This document shows positions 22,921-34,862 of a stretch of 64,000 nucleotides of DNA, piece after piece; position 1 is the first letter of the stretch; each line of letters opens with the position of its first letter. The position numbers were made by a program, and so were the translations under genes. The notes under the pieces are model-generated. The model had not been told where the DNA came from, ran no database searches, and saw only the letters and a list, made by a program, of their open reading frames with translations. The DNA is taken from positions 50,066,500-50,130,499 of the forward strand of contig NC_089236.1 in NCBI RefSeq assembly GCF_963924675.1, given 5' to 3'. This DNA is from Phocoena phocoena (Eukaryota > Chordata > Mammalia > Artiodactyla > Phocoenidae).

Positions 22921-22934
22921 GAATTTCCTTTAAA

Positions 22935-23584
22935 ATCATGAAACAGCTGACCTAAAGACGATATGGTCCTGAATGTTTTGCTTTTAATTGCCCAATCAAC
23001 TTGTTCTGCTGTAATAAGGAAAGAAGAGAACACACTGGAGAAAGTTTAATAAGTTTTGTTTTTGGAAGAAAATTCATTTAAGTAAAAGCCTCGAGGTGAA
23101 AGGAACATTCTGAGATCAAGCTAAGAATGTGAGCGACCCTGCTTTCAGAGAGCAGAGTCAACTAGATGGACAGAGGGACAACGGGAGGTAAAGCCTCAGA
23201 AAAATAGGGAAAGAAGTGTCCTGGTGACTAGAGGAATCTTCAATTTGGGAAATGCCTGGGGACTCTGGGTAAAAGGCAGCCTGGGTGGAATTAGTTAGTC
23301 TCAGGGCTCCCAAATTTAAGACAAATCACTTTGCTTTGGTATCAGAATTACCTGAGGCAGTGTCTATGAGAATCCTGTCTTATTCAAAAGGTCAGAAAGT
23401 AGATTTCGAACAAAATCTTGTGGCTTGGAAGAATCAGTGACTGAGCCTCAAGTCCTATCCACCTTTTGGGGCCTGTCATATAGCCCACTCCTTCCAGAAG
23501 CCATCTCTAACAATTGCATTGCTCTGGCCTTCCTCTGAAAACTAGCATCCTAGTTTAGTAACAGACAGTTGTTCAACGATAATG
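22935..23584. other. Gene-free unique stretch
   Basis: No exon or repeat family is recognised. It separates a three-SINE cluster from an old nested LINE. Confidence 0.45.
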
Positions 23585-24025
23585 TTCTTTTTAAAAATAT
23601 TTTACTTTGAAGTAATTTTAGAATTTTGGAAAATTTGTAAAGATAGTTCAGAAAAAGCATACAGACTTTCTCCCAGTTTCCCTAATATAATTAGGGTTAC
23701 ACTTATCAAAGTTAAAAATTTAACACTGGTACAAAACTAATAATTAAACTACAAACTATATTCAAATTTCACCATTTTTTTCCATTAGTGTTCTTTCCCT
23801 GTTCCAGGATCCAATAGAGATTACCATGCTGCATTAGTCATGTCTCCTTTGTCTCCTCCAAACTGTGACAATTTCTCAGTCTCTCTTGCTTTTTATGATG
23901 TTGAGAGTCTTAAAGAGTATTGGCCAGGTATTTTATAGGATGTCCTTCAATTTGGATTTGTCCATTGCTTTTTCAGGATTAGAGTGAAAGAGCGAGAAAA
24001 ATAGCACAGAGGTAAGGTGGCCTTT

Positions 24026-24719
24026 TGCTGTGAACTAAATGTTTTTGTCCCCTGAAAACTCATATGTAGAAGCCCAACCCCCAATATGATGATATTTCGA
24101 AGTGGGGCCTTTGGAAGGTAGTTAGGTCATGGGGGTGGAGCCCTCATAATGGGATTAGTGCCCTTATAAAAAGAGACAGGAGATACAGAAAATTTTCAGG
24201 GCAGTGAAACTATTATTTATGATACCATGGTAGACACATGTCATTATACATTTGTCCAAACCCACAGAATGTACAACATCAAGAGTGAACCCAAATGTAA
24301 ACTATGGACTTTGGGTGACAATGATGTGTTAATATAGGTTCAATTGTTAACAAATGTACAACTCTTGTGGGGGATGTTGATAATGATGGTGGTTATGTAT
24401 GTGGGAGGGTAGGGGATATAAGGGAAATATCTGTGCCTTCCTTTCAATTTTGCTATGAATCTAAAACTGCTCTAAAAAAATAAAGTTTTAAAGAAGAGAC
24501 ATGAGAGAGATAATCTCTCTTTCTCGGCCATGTGTAGACACCTCAAGAAGACCACCATCTGCAAACCAAGAAGAGGACCCTCACCAAACACCAAACCTGT
24601 TGTCACCTTGATCTTGAACTGCCCAGCCTCCAGAACTGCGAAAAATAAATGTTTGTTTTTTAAGCCACTGAGTCTATGATAATTTGTTATAGCAGCCCAA
24701 GCTAAGAAACCTTCTCATC
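24026..24719 (+). mobile_element. MaLR MLT1-type LTR with a nested L1
   Basis: The LTR runs from TGCTGTGAACTAAATG to AGCCCAAGCTAAGAAA. Near-identical 5-bp flanks, CCTTT (24021-24025) and CCTTC (24720-24724), fit the MaLR target-site size. Without the insertion at 24184-24493 and its duplicated target, it is about 370 bp, the usual MLT1 length. It contains a degenerate AATAAAT before the 3' end. No internal retroviral genes are attached. Confidence 0.88.
24184..24493 (+). mobile_element. L1M 3' terminus nested in the MLT1 LTR
   Basis: CAGGGCAGTGAAACTATTAT through CTGCTCTAAAAAAATAAAG is a typical old L1 3' UTR end. The target-site duplication is AAGAGACAGGAGA (24171-24183) versus AAGAGACATGAGA (24494-24506), with one mismatch. 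Confidence 0.88.
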
Positions 24720-25154
24720 ATAAGATACCAGGAGTCCATATCAACATGACTTATTACTGGTGATGTAAACCTCGATCCCTTGGTTAAGGTGGGGTCTTCC
24801 AGCTTTCCCTACTGTAAAGTCACCATTTTCCCTGTCCATACTCTATTCTTTGGAAGCTAGTCACTAAGTCCAGCCCACATTCAAAGGGAGAGGAATTAAG
24901 CTCCACTTCCTGGAAAGTGATTGTTTACATACATTATTTGGAATCCTTCTATAAAGAGAATTGTCCCTCTCTCCTATTTATTCAATAATTTATTGATATG
25001 AGTATAGTGTCTCAGATACCTATTCTTAGGATCAGAATAATACTGTCATTATTTATTTTGTTGCTCAAAGTTATTTTAACAAGTCACCTGGATGCGTTTA
25101 TTATCCACACCCCTCACCCACCTCCAGATAGTCCAAGATCTTCCACCATCAGAT

Positions 25155-25265
25155 TGTAAACTAGTGAATCCAAGAAATGCTGTCTAGAAAACCTTTGTTT
25201 TCCTCCATAGTATCCAGCATATCATTGAATGTAGTAAATGTTTATCAAATATCTGTTGATAGATG
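25155..25265 (+). mobile_element. L2 LINE 3' end relic
   Basis: AGATTGTAAACTAGTGAATC, then TATCCAGCATATCATTGAAT and AAATGTTTATCAAATATCTG, follow the L2 3' end order. Confidence 0.6.
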
Positions 25266-25267
25266 AG

Positions 25268-25296
25268 AAGTAGAGAGAGAGAGAGAGACACACAGA
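25268..25296. repeat. (GA)n tract
   Basis: About ten GA units followed by ACACACAGAGACA, directly after the L2 3' end. Confidence 0.85.
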
Positions 25297-26678
25297 GACA
25301 GATGTATCTCTCTACCACAAGGTAAATCTATATAAAAATCATTTTAGTCAGATAATTTCCTGCCTTAATCTTATAGATCTCAGGGGAAAAAGCGTTGATA
25401 GAGAAATCAAGGGCAGTATAAGCACACTTAAGGAAAAAGAAAGATATTTTCAAGACAATCCTCAGAGGTAAAGAGCTGTTTATATCAGAGCTCATTTCCC
25501 ACTTAACATAGGCTTTGACTTCTCTCTTCCTACTATGTCACATCTGTGTTAAGCATTCTGGCCTTTCCTACAAAACTGCCTATTTACAAAGAGCCACAGA
25601 TTTTAGAAAACCAAAACCCTAAAGACTGATTTTAAAACAACTTACAGTTAAAAGAAACAAAACAAAACAAAACACACACTACTAACGTTTACCCAACATA
25701 AAAAGGAAGCACTACAAATTTTAATTACCCTAATTTAAAAAAAAAAAACAACTGTTATTATTGCAATAATCAATTCCAAAGCTGCATATACTAATGAGAT
25801 AAACACACTACTCTGATACTCAAAAGCTCTTGACCCTAATATACTAGAGATGTGTGATTCTCTAATTAGGATTCACACCATCGTGTGCTATTACATTTAT
25901 CAGCCGAGGAATGCATTTGTAAATTCCTTCCCGTGAACAAGATGCCAAGTGCTCGAAGGCCAAGTCTAAACAGTCAAGATGAAGCAGAATATCAAGTAAT
26001 TAAATAACAAATTCAGACAGTGTAGACAATAATTACTGAGGCCAAAGCATTCATCCCAGGCTCTGGGACAACTAAGCAATGTAAGTACTGGGCCAGCTCC
26101 ATATAGAAATAACATTGAGTTAAATGCATGTGTTAAGATAAAGTTTAACAAGCTTGATTGCTATTTATTCCAATTAACAAAAACTATATAGCAATAACCG
26201 TTTTATATATATATATATATTATGATTGAATTCAGGAAATAAATTAACGGCAAGAAGGACATTCCAGAGCCTTAAATAGGTTTGCAGTAGAGTTGGAAGA
26301 CTGTTCGGGGTGGGGTAGGATGGGGTGCGGGAAGCTCATCAGTAAAGAAAATCTACTTTTCTTCTTATTTTACATTGAAGTCATCAGATTTGACAAGCTG
26401 CTAGCCCAAGAAGCACTTAATTTTCTAATATTACTTCAAATGGGCTGTCTGCTCTTTTCACACCAGGTCAAAGCTACAGTGTGCATGTTGTACATGGACA
26501 GCTTCTATAAATACTATTTTCCCTTTGCTCACTTCCGGAAACACACCACCTGATCCCCAATTAACACGATGATTCATGTAAAATGAAAGCTCCCATTTCT
26601 TTGTTTCACTGTCATCCATCTGCAGTGTTTCCAGGGCCACATTCAAGGCAACATCTGACAAGTATTTCTATTTGAAAT

Positions 26679-26715
<37 letters not shown>

Positions 26716-27670
26716 AACCACCACTGTTCTCTTTTCCACAAGTTAGCAGAGTTTCACCCAGCAATGGGGACATCAAAGCAGAGACCTCAGTCATGGTGGG
26801 AAGCACTGCCTCTTTGCCCCAGAAAAGCCTCAGGGATGAAAGGGGTCCTGATGACTGTTGTTTGAAATTCTAGTTTGTTACAGTGAGCAGTGGAAATAAA
26901 ATGATTTGTTTGGGGAAGCTAGCAGTCGTGGCAACAACATTGGGAGTGCGTGGTGGTGTGCCAATGACCCAGCTCCTCTGCACTCCTGGAAGAGTGGGCC
27001 AGGAGGGCGCCATCTCTCGGCTGGGACCACGCCCCCCTGCCCCACTGCCGTCACTTCTGAAGACTTCAGTTTCAAAGGGTTCCTTAGGAAAAGAGAAAAT
27101 CTGATTATGGCTACTATTAGGAAAATATGATGCGGCATATTTTCCTCTGAAAATGACGTGATCAAAATATATTAGGTAACATTTATTTCATTATTAATCA
27201 AAGTGGGTTAGGCCAGGCTGGTTAAGATGTGTTTTGCCTATGTTTTTCCAGTGTTAAATCAAATTCAGCAGGAGCAACTGGAGGATCAGACACTATATTC
27301 CTTTTCATATTTCCAATTATTCTTTACCAAAGACCAATCTTTTTTCTACCCTGGTACTTCACTGCTATTTGTTTATTATTACTATCCATGTATTATAGGT
27401 AAAGAGTTTATCTTGCAATATTTGAGATCATAATTTAAATGGAAATAAAATTTTCCCTTGGCATAAAGGTACAGATTATGGGCTACAATTATAAGTACAA
27501 ACCTAGAAATGTCCAGTGCCTTATAGCTCTGAATCTGAAATTCTGAAGGTATATGAATGACTATCTTGAAACAGACTTGATCTTTGTATTTGCCTAAGAA
27601 AGGGTAGCAAGAAATTTCGTATTTCCATTTCATTACAAGATAAGGAACTTTTTAAAAAATGTAAGAAATA
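25297..27670. other. 2.4-kb repeat-poor stretch
   Basis: Apart from (AT)n at 26203-26221 and (AC)15 at 26684-26713, I recognise no transposon. The part 25730-26260 carries several TAAT/ATTA words (CTAATTAGG, CAATAATTACTGAG). The part 26380-26560 has an AGGTCAAAG word and an ETS-like CTTCCGGAA. An 86-codon plus-strand frame at 26293-26553 has no splice context. It may hold conserved regulatory DNA. Confidence 0.4.
26684..26713. repeat. (AC)15 microsatellite
   Basis: An uninterrupted AC run in otherwise unique sequence. Confidence 0.98.
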
Positions 27671-27768
27671 GGGACTTCCCTGGTGGCGCAGTGGATAAGA
27701 ATCCACCTGTCGATGCAGGGGACACGGGTTCGTGCCCTGGTCCGGAAAGATCCCACATGTCGCGGAGA
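27671..27768 (+). mobile_element. Truncated CHR-type SINE without A-tail
   Basis: The head GGGACTTCCCTGGTGGCGCA is followed by the B-box region ACACGGGTTCGTGCCCTGG and then ATCCCACATGTCGCGGAGA, where it stops. The second half and A-tail of the full element are absent. A consensus splice donor ACAG/GTAAGT follows at once. No clear target-site duplication is visible. Confidence 0.9.
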
Positions 27769-27779
27769 GACAGGTAAGT

Positions 27780-28518
27780 CATTTATGGTGTCTGGCCAGG
27801 ACTGCCCAGATTTTATGATAGGCAGGGCCTAACAGGAACTTGGATCAGAAGGTCAGGACACAAATGTCATAGACTCCAGGCTGAACCAAAGTTCTTCCTT
27901 GCTCTATGCTTCCAAAGAAATTCCTTGCTGGAGAGGAAGAGGTAAGACTAGCTTCCAGGAGGCAGAGCCAAGAGTAGGAAATCAGGTAGGTTTATCAGTG
28001 TTTCAAGCAAGGAAATGGTAAACCACACAGATACAGAGATCAATCATGAAAAAATGAAAATGGTGCTCTAGAGGAAGTTTACTACCATTTGTACACTACA
28101 GTATTCCTTGTATAGGTAACCCTGGTCAACCTCATAGAGGAAATAGTGATATCTCAAAAGTACACAAAGGGATCAGACAAGGTTAGACTTGGGAAAGACC
28201 CAGAAACTCCATGGAAGGATAATTGTGCACCAGCATATTATTAAAAACAAGTATGAAACATGGAGGAATTTGAATGCTGCTTTATATTTGATGCAGTATA
28301 AAAGATTTTCATTTTAAAAATATGGGCACACTGAGGTAGATTGAAGTTATAGCTCTATGGTGCTCAACGGTGTTGCTTATACTTGACATTCTAAGCCTTT
28401 ACAATTAAGTAACACTTTAAAGATATAAAAACATTTTTGGCAAAAGGGTGAAGGTGGAACCAGGAGTAAAAGATTTTATCCTTGAATGACGATTAGGTGA
28501 ACCAACAGAAACAACCTT
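27780..28518. other. Gene-free stretch
   Basis: No repeat family or exon is recognised. Confidence 0.45.
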
Positions 28519-28533
28519 AAAAAGAACAAGACA

Positions 28534-28767
28534 GGGGGCTTCCCTGGTGGCGCAGTGGTTGAGAGTCCGCATGCCGATGCAGGGGACACGGGTTCGTGCC
28601 CCGGTCAGGGAAGATCCCACATGCCGCGGAGTGGCTGTGCCCGTGAGCCATGGCCGCTGAGCCTGCACATCCGGAGCCTGTGCTCCACAATGGGAGGGGC
28701 CAAAACAGTGAGAGGCCCGTGTACCGCAAAAAAAAAAACAAAAAAACAAAAAAACAAACAAACAAAC
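28534..28767 (+). mobile_element. Full-length cetacean CHR-type SINE
   Basis: It runs from GGGGGCTTCCCTGGTGGCGC through a long (A)nC-rich tail. A perfect 15-bp duplication AAAAAGAACAAGACA lies at 28519-28533 and 28768-28782. The intact duplication and tail suggest a fairly recent insertion. Confidence 0.96.
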
Positions 28768-28782
28768 AAAAAGAACAAGACA

Positions 28783-29697
28783 AAGACTCCCCGGAGCCCC
28801 ATATCATTCAGCGTATTTTCTTGAAGAGGCTATTAACACAGGTCTAAATCAAAGTGAGGGTATGTATGATATTCCCCCAGTGTCATAATCTTGGCACGTT
28901 TTTATAAATCAGTGAGGCAACACAATCATATAAACAGTGTAAAGCCACAGTATAAAACTGTGTACTGATGTGATATGGCCACCACCTCTTTAGAATCCAA
29001 GTTGATTTTCAAGGATCTCTACAGGGTCATAAAATCCACTTTTTGCTTCATGTAAGCACTGATTAGACCTCTTTCAATTTCTATCCCACCCCTTTTTTTT
29101 GGTTACGTGCTTCACATTGAACACATACCCCGTCTTGGCAGGATGTTCTTTGCCTTAACTCCAATCTTTTCCATGATATAAAACTCCAGGGAACCTTTCA
29201 TATCACTGACTTCCACTCAAGTATAAGAGCTCTTTAAAGTCTACTATAAATTGTAGAATGTATGCCCCTGTGATATGCTTTATCCATTACCTTTCATTTC
29301 AAAATGGCTGAGTGAATTAGAAATAGAATTGTGGTTCTATCTTTTAGCACTGCTCTACACATTGGCAAATCTATAGTCTCCTTTAAAGGTAATTATAGCT
29401 TTTTCTAACCTGAAACTTTTAGCATAATTATCCTCCCTGCTTATCAACTTAACTACTCTCATATATACTTGCTTTGTATTATTTATATTGACTTTTAGTT
29501 GTTTCAGTCTTACTACATTTTAAGAAGTCGTTTGCTTTGTGCATTCATTCAAATGTACCATTGAGTTATTTGTGTGTCAAGTATAATACCCACTTATCCT
29601 AGCCACACAGTATCTCTTTGGAAAGAGACGAGGGTTACGGGTTACTGCTGGTAAGTAAATGACTTGAGAATGTTTTTAAATACACTTTTTGAGAACT
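28783..29697. other. Gene-free AT-rich stretch
   Basis: No exon or transposon is recognised. Confidence 0.45.
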
Positions 29698-30118
29698 ACT
29701 GTGGCTTGAATAGTGTCCCCCCCAACCAGTTCCCATGTTAAAGTCCCAACCCCCAGTCACTTCAAATAAAGTGATCTTATTTAAATATAGGATCTTTACA
29801 GAGGTGGTAAAATTAAAATGAGATCCTTAGGATGGCTCTAACCTGATTGGTGTCCTCATAAAAAGGGGAAATTCAGACACAGAGGTACATATAGAGTGAA
29901 GACAATGTGAAAAGACATACAGAGGAGAAGGACATCTATAAGCTAAGGAGGAAGGCCGGGGACAAATCTTTCCCCCCCACCCTCAGAAGGAACCAACCCT
30001 GCCGACACCTTGATTTTGGACTTCTAGACCCTAGAACCGTGAGACAACAAAATGCTGTTGTTTAAGCCACCCAGTCTGTGGCACTGTGTTACAGCAGCCT
30101 TAGCAAACTAATAGAACA
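29698..30118 (+). mobile_element. MaLR MLT1-type LTR
   Basis: TGGCTTGAATAGTGTCCCCC at the left, CTGCCGACACCTTGATTTTG in the middle and AAGCCACCCAGTCTGTGGCA near the right are the signature order of an MLT1 LTR. It ends in GCAAACTAATAGAACA. Length is about 420 bp with no attached internal region. Confidence 0.9.
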
Positions 30119-30164
30119 TACAGCTGTGGTGTATTTAAATGAGTACCAAATAGAATAGGAGCTC

Positions 30165-30356
30165 TCAAGGTGATTTTCATTTCTAGACATCCAGTAATAC
30201 CTGGAAACAGTTTTGTTTGCCACGACTTGGGGGGGAGGGTGCTCCTGAAATCTAGTGGGCAGAGGAAAAGGATGCTGCCGCAATGCACAGGACAGCCCTC
30301 CACAACCAAGAATTATCTGGCCGAGGATGTCATTGTGCTGAGGTTGAGAAACCCTG
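30165..30356. mobile_element. Non-autonomous hAT (Charlie-type) DNA transposon fragment
   Basis: ATCTAGTGGGCAGAGGAAAA, CAATGCACAGGACAGCCCTC and the terminal GAGGTTGAGAAACCCTG match a common MER-class hAT element. The left terminal repeat is missing or too diverged, so no target-site duplication can be read. Confidence 0.7.
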
Positions 30357-30427
30357 ACATCAAGTGTCAGAAGGCCAGGTCTGCCTTTGTCACCTACTAT
30401 GACTTAGTTAAGTCAGACATTTAAAGA

Positions 30428-30548
30428 ACTGTGAAATTTCCAAAATTTACAAATGAGGAAACTGAAGCACACAAAGGTTCAGCAACTTGCTCAAGTCACT
30501 GAGCTAGAGATGCTGTCAGTCTGATAGCAGAGTGTGTAACCTTAGCTA
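30428..30548 (-). repeat. MIR SINE relic, antisense
   Basis: ACAAATGAGGAAACTGAAGC, CAGCAACTTGCTCAAGTCAC and AGCTAGAGATGCTGTC are the antisense MIR core and flank. Confidence 0.8.
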
Positions 30549-30559
30549 CAGGAGCCAAA

Positions 30560-32940
30560 GCCAGGCACAAAGCTATGTTCAGGGGACAACATGGTAAGGC
30601 TGACATTGTACTTGGTTCCAGTGGGCATTAGATGTTTCTGGAATAAACCTGGAACTGTGGTGAGTGCCCCAGAAATGTTTGTTCAACTACAGTAAATCAG
30701 CATGAAACAACAGGCCACCAAGTTAAGCAGGGATCAAATGGTGATGAAGTAAATGCCATGCACTGGTGTATTAGATATACAATTCCAGTGTCAGAAAAAG
30801 GCAGAGTGGGAATGGCCACCGAAGGCAACAGTGGCCACACTTCGAGAGTATATTCAAAAGTTGTATGGTCCGGGTATAAAATGTTAAAGGGGCATTACAT
30901 TGTAGAGAAAAGTGCCTCTACCTTGTTCCTGGAAATTACTGAACCTTAGGCAAGAAGAATGCTCAGATAGTATAGTGTTAGCCTCCAGGGAGACAAATGA
31001 GCTAGATCTGTTTTTTAAATGTTTTCTCTTGTATATTTCAAGGTTTATAACTCCCAGAGAGGTTCATGTGCATCCCTGCTTGAATGCAGTCTCATTATGT
31101 TTGGAACAAAAAACGGAGCAATGTGTCCTGCAGGTGTGATGTTTTTTCCAGCAAATCCATTAGTCCACCAGGAGTTGCCCATTAAATGTGTGTCTTTTTA
31201 CAACCAGCTGGATCACTTCCTATTACTCATAACAGGGTTATTTACAAATGAGACGCTGAAGGTATAAGTAGTCTACCACAGTCAAGGCACCTTCTGTTCT
31301 ATTAAGAATATATAAAAGTAAGCAACAGAAAGGAAACACATTTCCTGCCAGTTAATGAGATGCTAGTAAAGAGCCTGAGGCAAAGCCCAGGCCCCTTAAA
31401 CTAGCCAGTCATTAACTGCTAGGAAATGCCTACAGAGAGGTCACTGCTGGTGATAGCGAGAGAGCAGACCAATCTAGGGGAAACATTCACTTCTGCATGA
31501 TGGGGAAGCTGAAGAACTCAAGAGGACAAACATGGAATGACCCAAGGAGCCTTTCCTCTTAGTTTTCATCCAAAATCAGTTCCATCATTACTACAGCTTT
31601 TTTATGGAGGGAAAATAATGGCATCTTACATTTTCCTTCTTGCTTCATTTGTTTTTCAAAGCTTTTACTTTCTCCTCTTCAATGTAATGGCAAACTCCAC
31701 ATGTAAGATCTGATTACAGATCTGGACCCAAACATTAAGAGTTTTAATAAAAGAACTTACAATGAATGTCTGCTCTGTTCTCTGCTTCATTTTGGTTATA
31801 AATTTCATGCAGGGCTGTTTTGTTTTAACCAAGAATCAAAATGAAACCAAACTACCACACAATACCTAGGATGGGCTAATCTTAAAGCAGTGGTAAATTT
31901 ACTCCTCGGAAGTATTCACAACGTGCCATTTCTACTTGATTAAAGATTTTTTAAAAATCAATTTTGGTTTGAAACAGCCTTATGCCTAGAGTTGCTTACG
32001 TGATATATTTCTCTTGGCTTTGGTTTCCAAAATGTCAGCAGATGGAGAAACTGAAAAGAAATAGAATGATCTGTAAGGGTTCAGAAAAAGAAACCAGAAG
32101 TTTTCTCCTACTGCTGCAGGTCCCAAGTTCACTCACCCCCAGCCCTGACTCACTTGTCTTATATCTGTGATACTTGGCTTCTCCTTACTCACCAATACAC
32201 CAGGCTTCAAAGTTCTCCAGAAACCCCAGAAATTATGAACTGACATCAAAAGTAGGAGGGAGCAATGCAGAGAGCTCCCTAAGATTAAACTGAAAAGAAG
32301 TAGGTGGGTCTTACATCATTTACCCTATTGAACCCCATTTCCAAATATAACATGTCTCTTTACCCAGATATCCCTGCTTTTGCTATCAACAAGAGGCATA
32401 TTTTTATAATCTTTCCAGAACTGGTGCTCAGTCTTTCCAAGACTGTCACAAGCAATTAAGCATTGTGCCAAACTTGCATGAAAACTAGAGTTAGCAGTGA
32501 CCACCCCTTAAGAATACAGTGTGGTAACCATTTGCTTATACTTATTCTTCCACTTGGTACAAGTCAGTCAACTGGCAAGGAACCTAGTAAGTGAAATGTT
32601 CTCCATCTTTGTCACATATGTATTTTCAAGCATGTGGACCCCACCAACATGGGTAATGTTTGACTTATTTTTGTGAGATAATTGCTCATGTAAAGTATTT
32701 AACAGAGAGGAAAAAGCATGTGACTTTGTCAGAACAGTCCTTCTTAATTCAATATGGAATATGTCTTACTGCTATGAAAAGCTCACTGCTGTTATAGAGA
32801 GAGATTCAGGGGAAATGCATTAGAGATGTCGCTCTCAGTGGAGGCTCTTTCAGGTGGAGGGATTTCATTAGGGACCCTCACTCTGGTCCTGAACTTTTGG
32901 CAGGGTAGAAGGTAGGGATGGCAGTCCTCACTCTGCTTAA
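30560..32940. other. 2.4-kb repeat-poor stretch
   Basis: I recognise no transposon and no exon in this block. Open frames of 60-80 codons (30758-31267) lack splice context. Its freedom from repeats contrasts with its neighbours. Confidence 0.4.
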
Positions 32941-32944
32941 TAAA

Positions 32945-33050
32945 GTGGCAATTACAATATATAAATGTATCAATATAACATTGTACAACTTAAATTTACA
33001 AATTGTAACATATCAAGTTTACCAAATTAAAAAAATTTTTTTAAAGAAAA
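32945..33050 (+). mobile_element. Possible L1 3' terminus
   Basis: ATATAACATTGTACAACTTA and the A/T-rich end resemble the last 100 bases of an L1MA/MB 3' UTR. Evidence is weak. Confidence 0.4.
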
Positions 33051-34862
33051 GGATAAAGCTAAAGAGAAAAAAATAAAAAGAGATGAAAGGGGAAGCAGAA
33101 GAGCTATGTTTTACTTAAAATCTTCCTATGGGAGGATTTAAAAGATATTTCACCCTCCTCCATCATCTCATCAAATTTCACATTGTAATCATGTTCAAAC
33201 ATCTTCATTTTTCTAGTTTTCTGGCAATGCAAAGGCAGTTATTGCTATAAACGGTCACTGACTGTTTTAATATATTTTATGTGAGTAAGGCTTTCGACCT
33301 TGGATACAAATATTTCAAGTAACAGTTTAATACACTTTGCCATCAGTGCCTCATTTTTAGTTAACCACTCAAGGACAGAGGGTTTTAAGTGACCAGTTTA
33401 TGATTGAAGGTAAGGTCACCCAAATTGGGAAGAATTGGGTTTCCCCAAGTTGCTATAGGTTTCTTGGTATTCTTATTAATACTATAAAGTAATGCAAAAC
33501 TAGTCTAGTTCAAATTCTCCAACAAGTTAAACAAGGAATGTTATTCTTCTTGTTTCTGTTTTAAGTTATCATACTGGAAAAGAATATAGTTGTTTCATGC
33601 CATTCCATCAAGAAGTACATATTCAAAACATAAGCATACCATTAGCAATTAATTAGCACTCTGTATTTACATGATATTTTAAAGTCATTACTTAAATTTT
33701 TAGTGCCTGTTTATGTCTGCAATTGGAAAATATTAGACTTTCCGTTTCGCAGGTAGAAAAAACACTTTTATATGGTAAGTGATTATAAAAAAAAAAAAAA
33801 TCAAGTTCTTTAGTCCTAGAAAGAAGATTCTCCTTCAACTGCCGTTTCCTAATTCTACCCTCATTTAACTCAGTTTCCATAGAAGGACTGTTCTTCATCC
33901 GACCATTTGCCTCTACTCCTTTTACAAAATGAGTTGGGTTTGGAAATAGAGATATATTTTACATGTATAATGGAGGTAACTTTTTCAATCTAAAAATCAA
34001 ATCTCTGGGACAGCCTGACATGAATCTATCGATCAATATAACTGAGCCCGCACTATTACAATTAGTTCATTTCTTGTCATTACACACGTCAGTAAATACT
34101 TTCCCTTCTGATTACCACTTGTTCTTGTTATTTATTAAGGCATGTAGAGCTTTGTCTCATGTCATTCTAAGACTTTTTGTGCAATGACTTTAGAAAATAA
34201 TTCTAAAACTTTTCTCAGTTTGCTGAGAAAGGAACCATAGCCTCAGTCCCCTAAAACATCGACACAATTTCTCTTAAGGTATCCATAATAAAAATATTTT
34301 ACTGAGTTGTAAGACCTTTCATAATCATGAATAGATATCCCCATATCATAAGAATGTACAAAGGTCAAAAGAATGTTTCTCTTGTGTTTTGATGAAAAAG
34401 AATCCATAGTTAATTTGTCATGGCATGCCCTCGGCATGCCTTTCTGTAAATGATGGCCTGGCCACAAAATGAAGCTAGATTCTTGTGAAATCTAGTGACT
34501 TGATTTGCACTCATACAAAATAGCAAGACTGAAGACAGTGGCTTAAAAATTATATGTGGGGACAGACTTATAGGGAGAAGAATAACCTATAGAAAATCTT
34601 ACTACTAGATGTGTACAATGCTTTAAGAAACAGCTACGAAACAGTAAGTGCAGTAAGATTCTCATTTTAATATGTTTCTAAATGTAAATAGATATTACAA
34701 ATATATCTATGTGAATAGCTGTTGACACATATGTATGTGCATAGCTTCATATCTAGTTTATTCACAAAAATCACCATAGAGTTTCTCTCCATGTGGTCAG
34801 ATTTATGGGCCTTTTAAGTTTCCTTCTTTACACTTTTCTTTAGACTTCAATTTTTCTATAAT
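33051..34862. other. Gene-free stretch
   Basis: No repeat family or exon is recognised. A p53-like site at 34421-34441 is listed separately. Confidence 0.45.
34421..34441. promoter_or_regulatory. Possible p53-family binding site
   Basis: Two half sites, TGGCATGCCC and CGGCATGCCT, are separated by one T. Against the published consensus RRRCWWGYYY each matches 9 of 10 positions. Both have the preferred CATG core, and both mismatches are at the outer first base. The site is not inside a repeat I recognise. Binding is an inference. Confidence 0.35.

Larger units (their letters stand above)
23585..25085. mobile_element. Old L1M-type LINE fragment split by an LTR
   Basis: The left part (23585-24025; CCAGGATCCAATAGAGATTA, TCTCCTTTGTCTCCTCCAAA) and right part (24720-25085; CATACTCTATTCTTTGGAAG, AAGTCCAGCCCACATTC) are successive pieces of one common old mammalian repeat that I take to be L1-derived. 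The LTR at 24026-24719 interrupts it. Orientation is not certain by eye. Confidence 0.7.
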
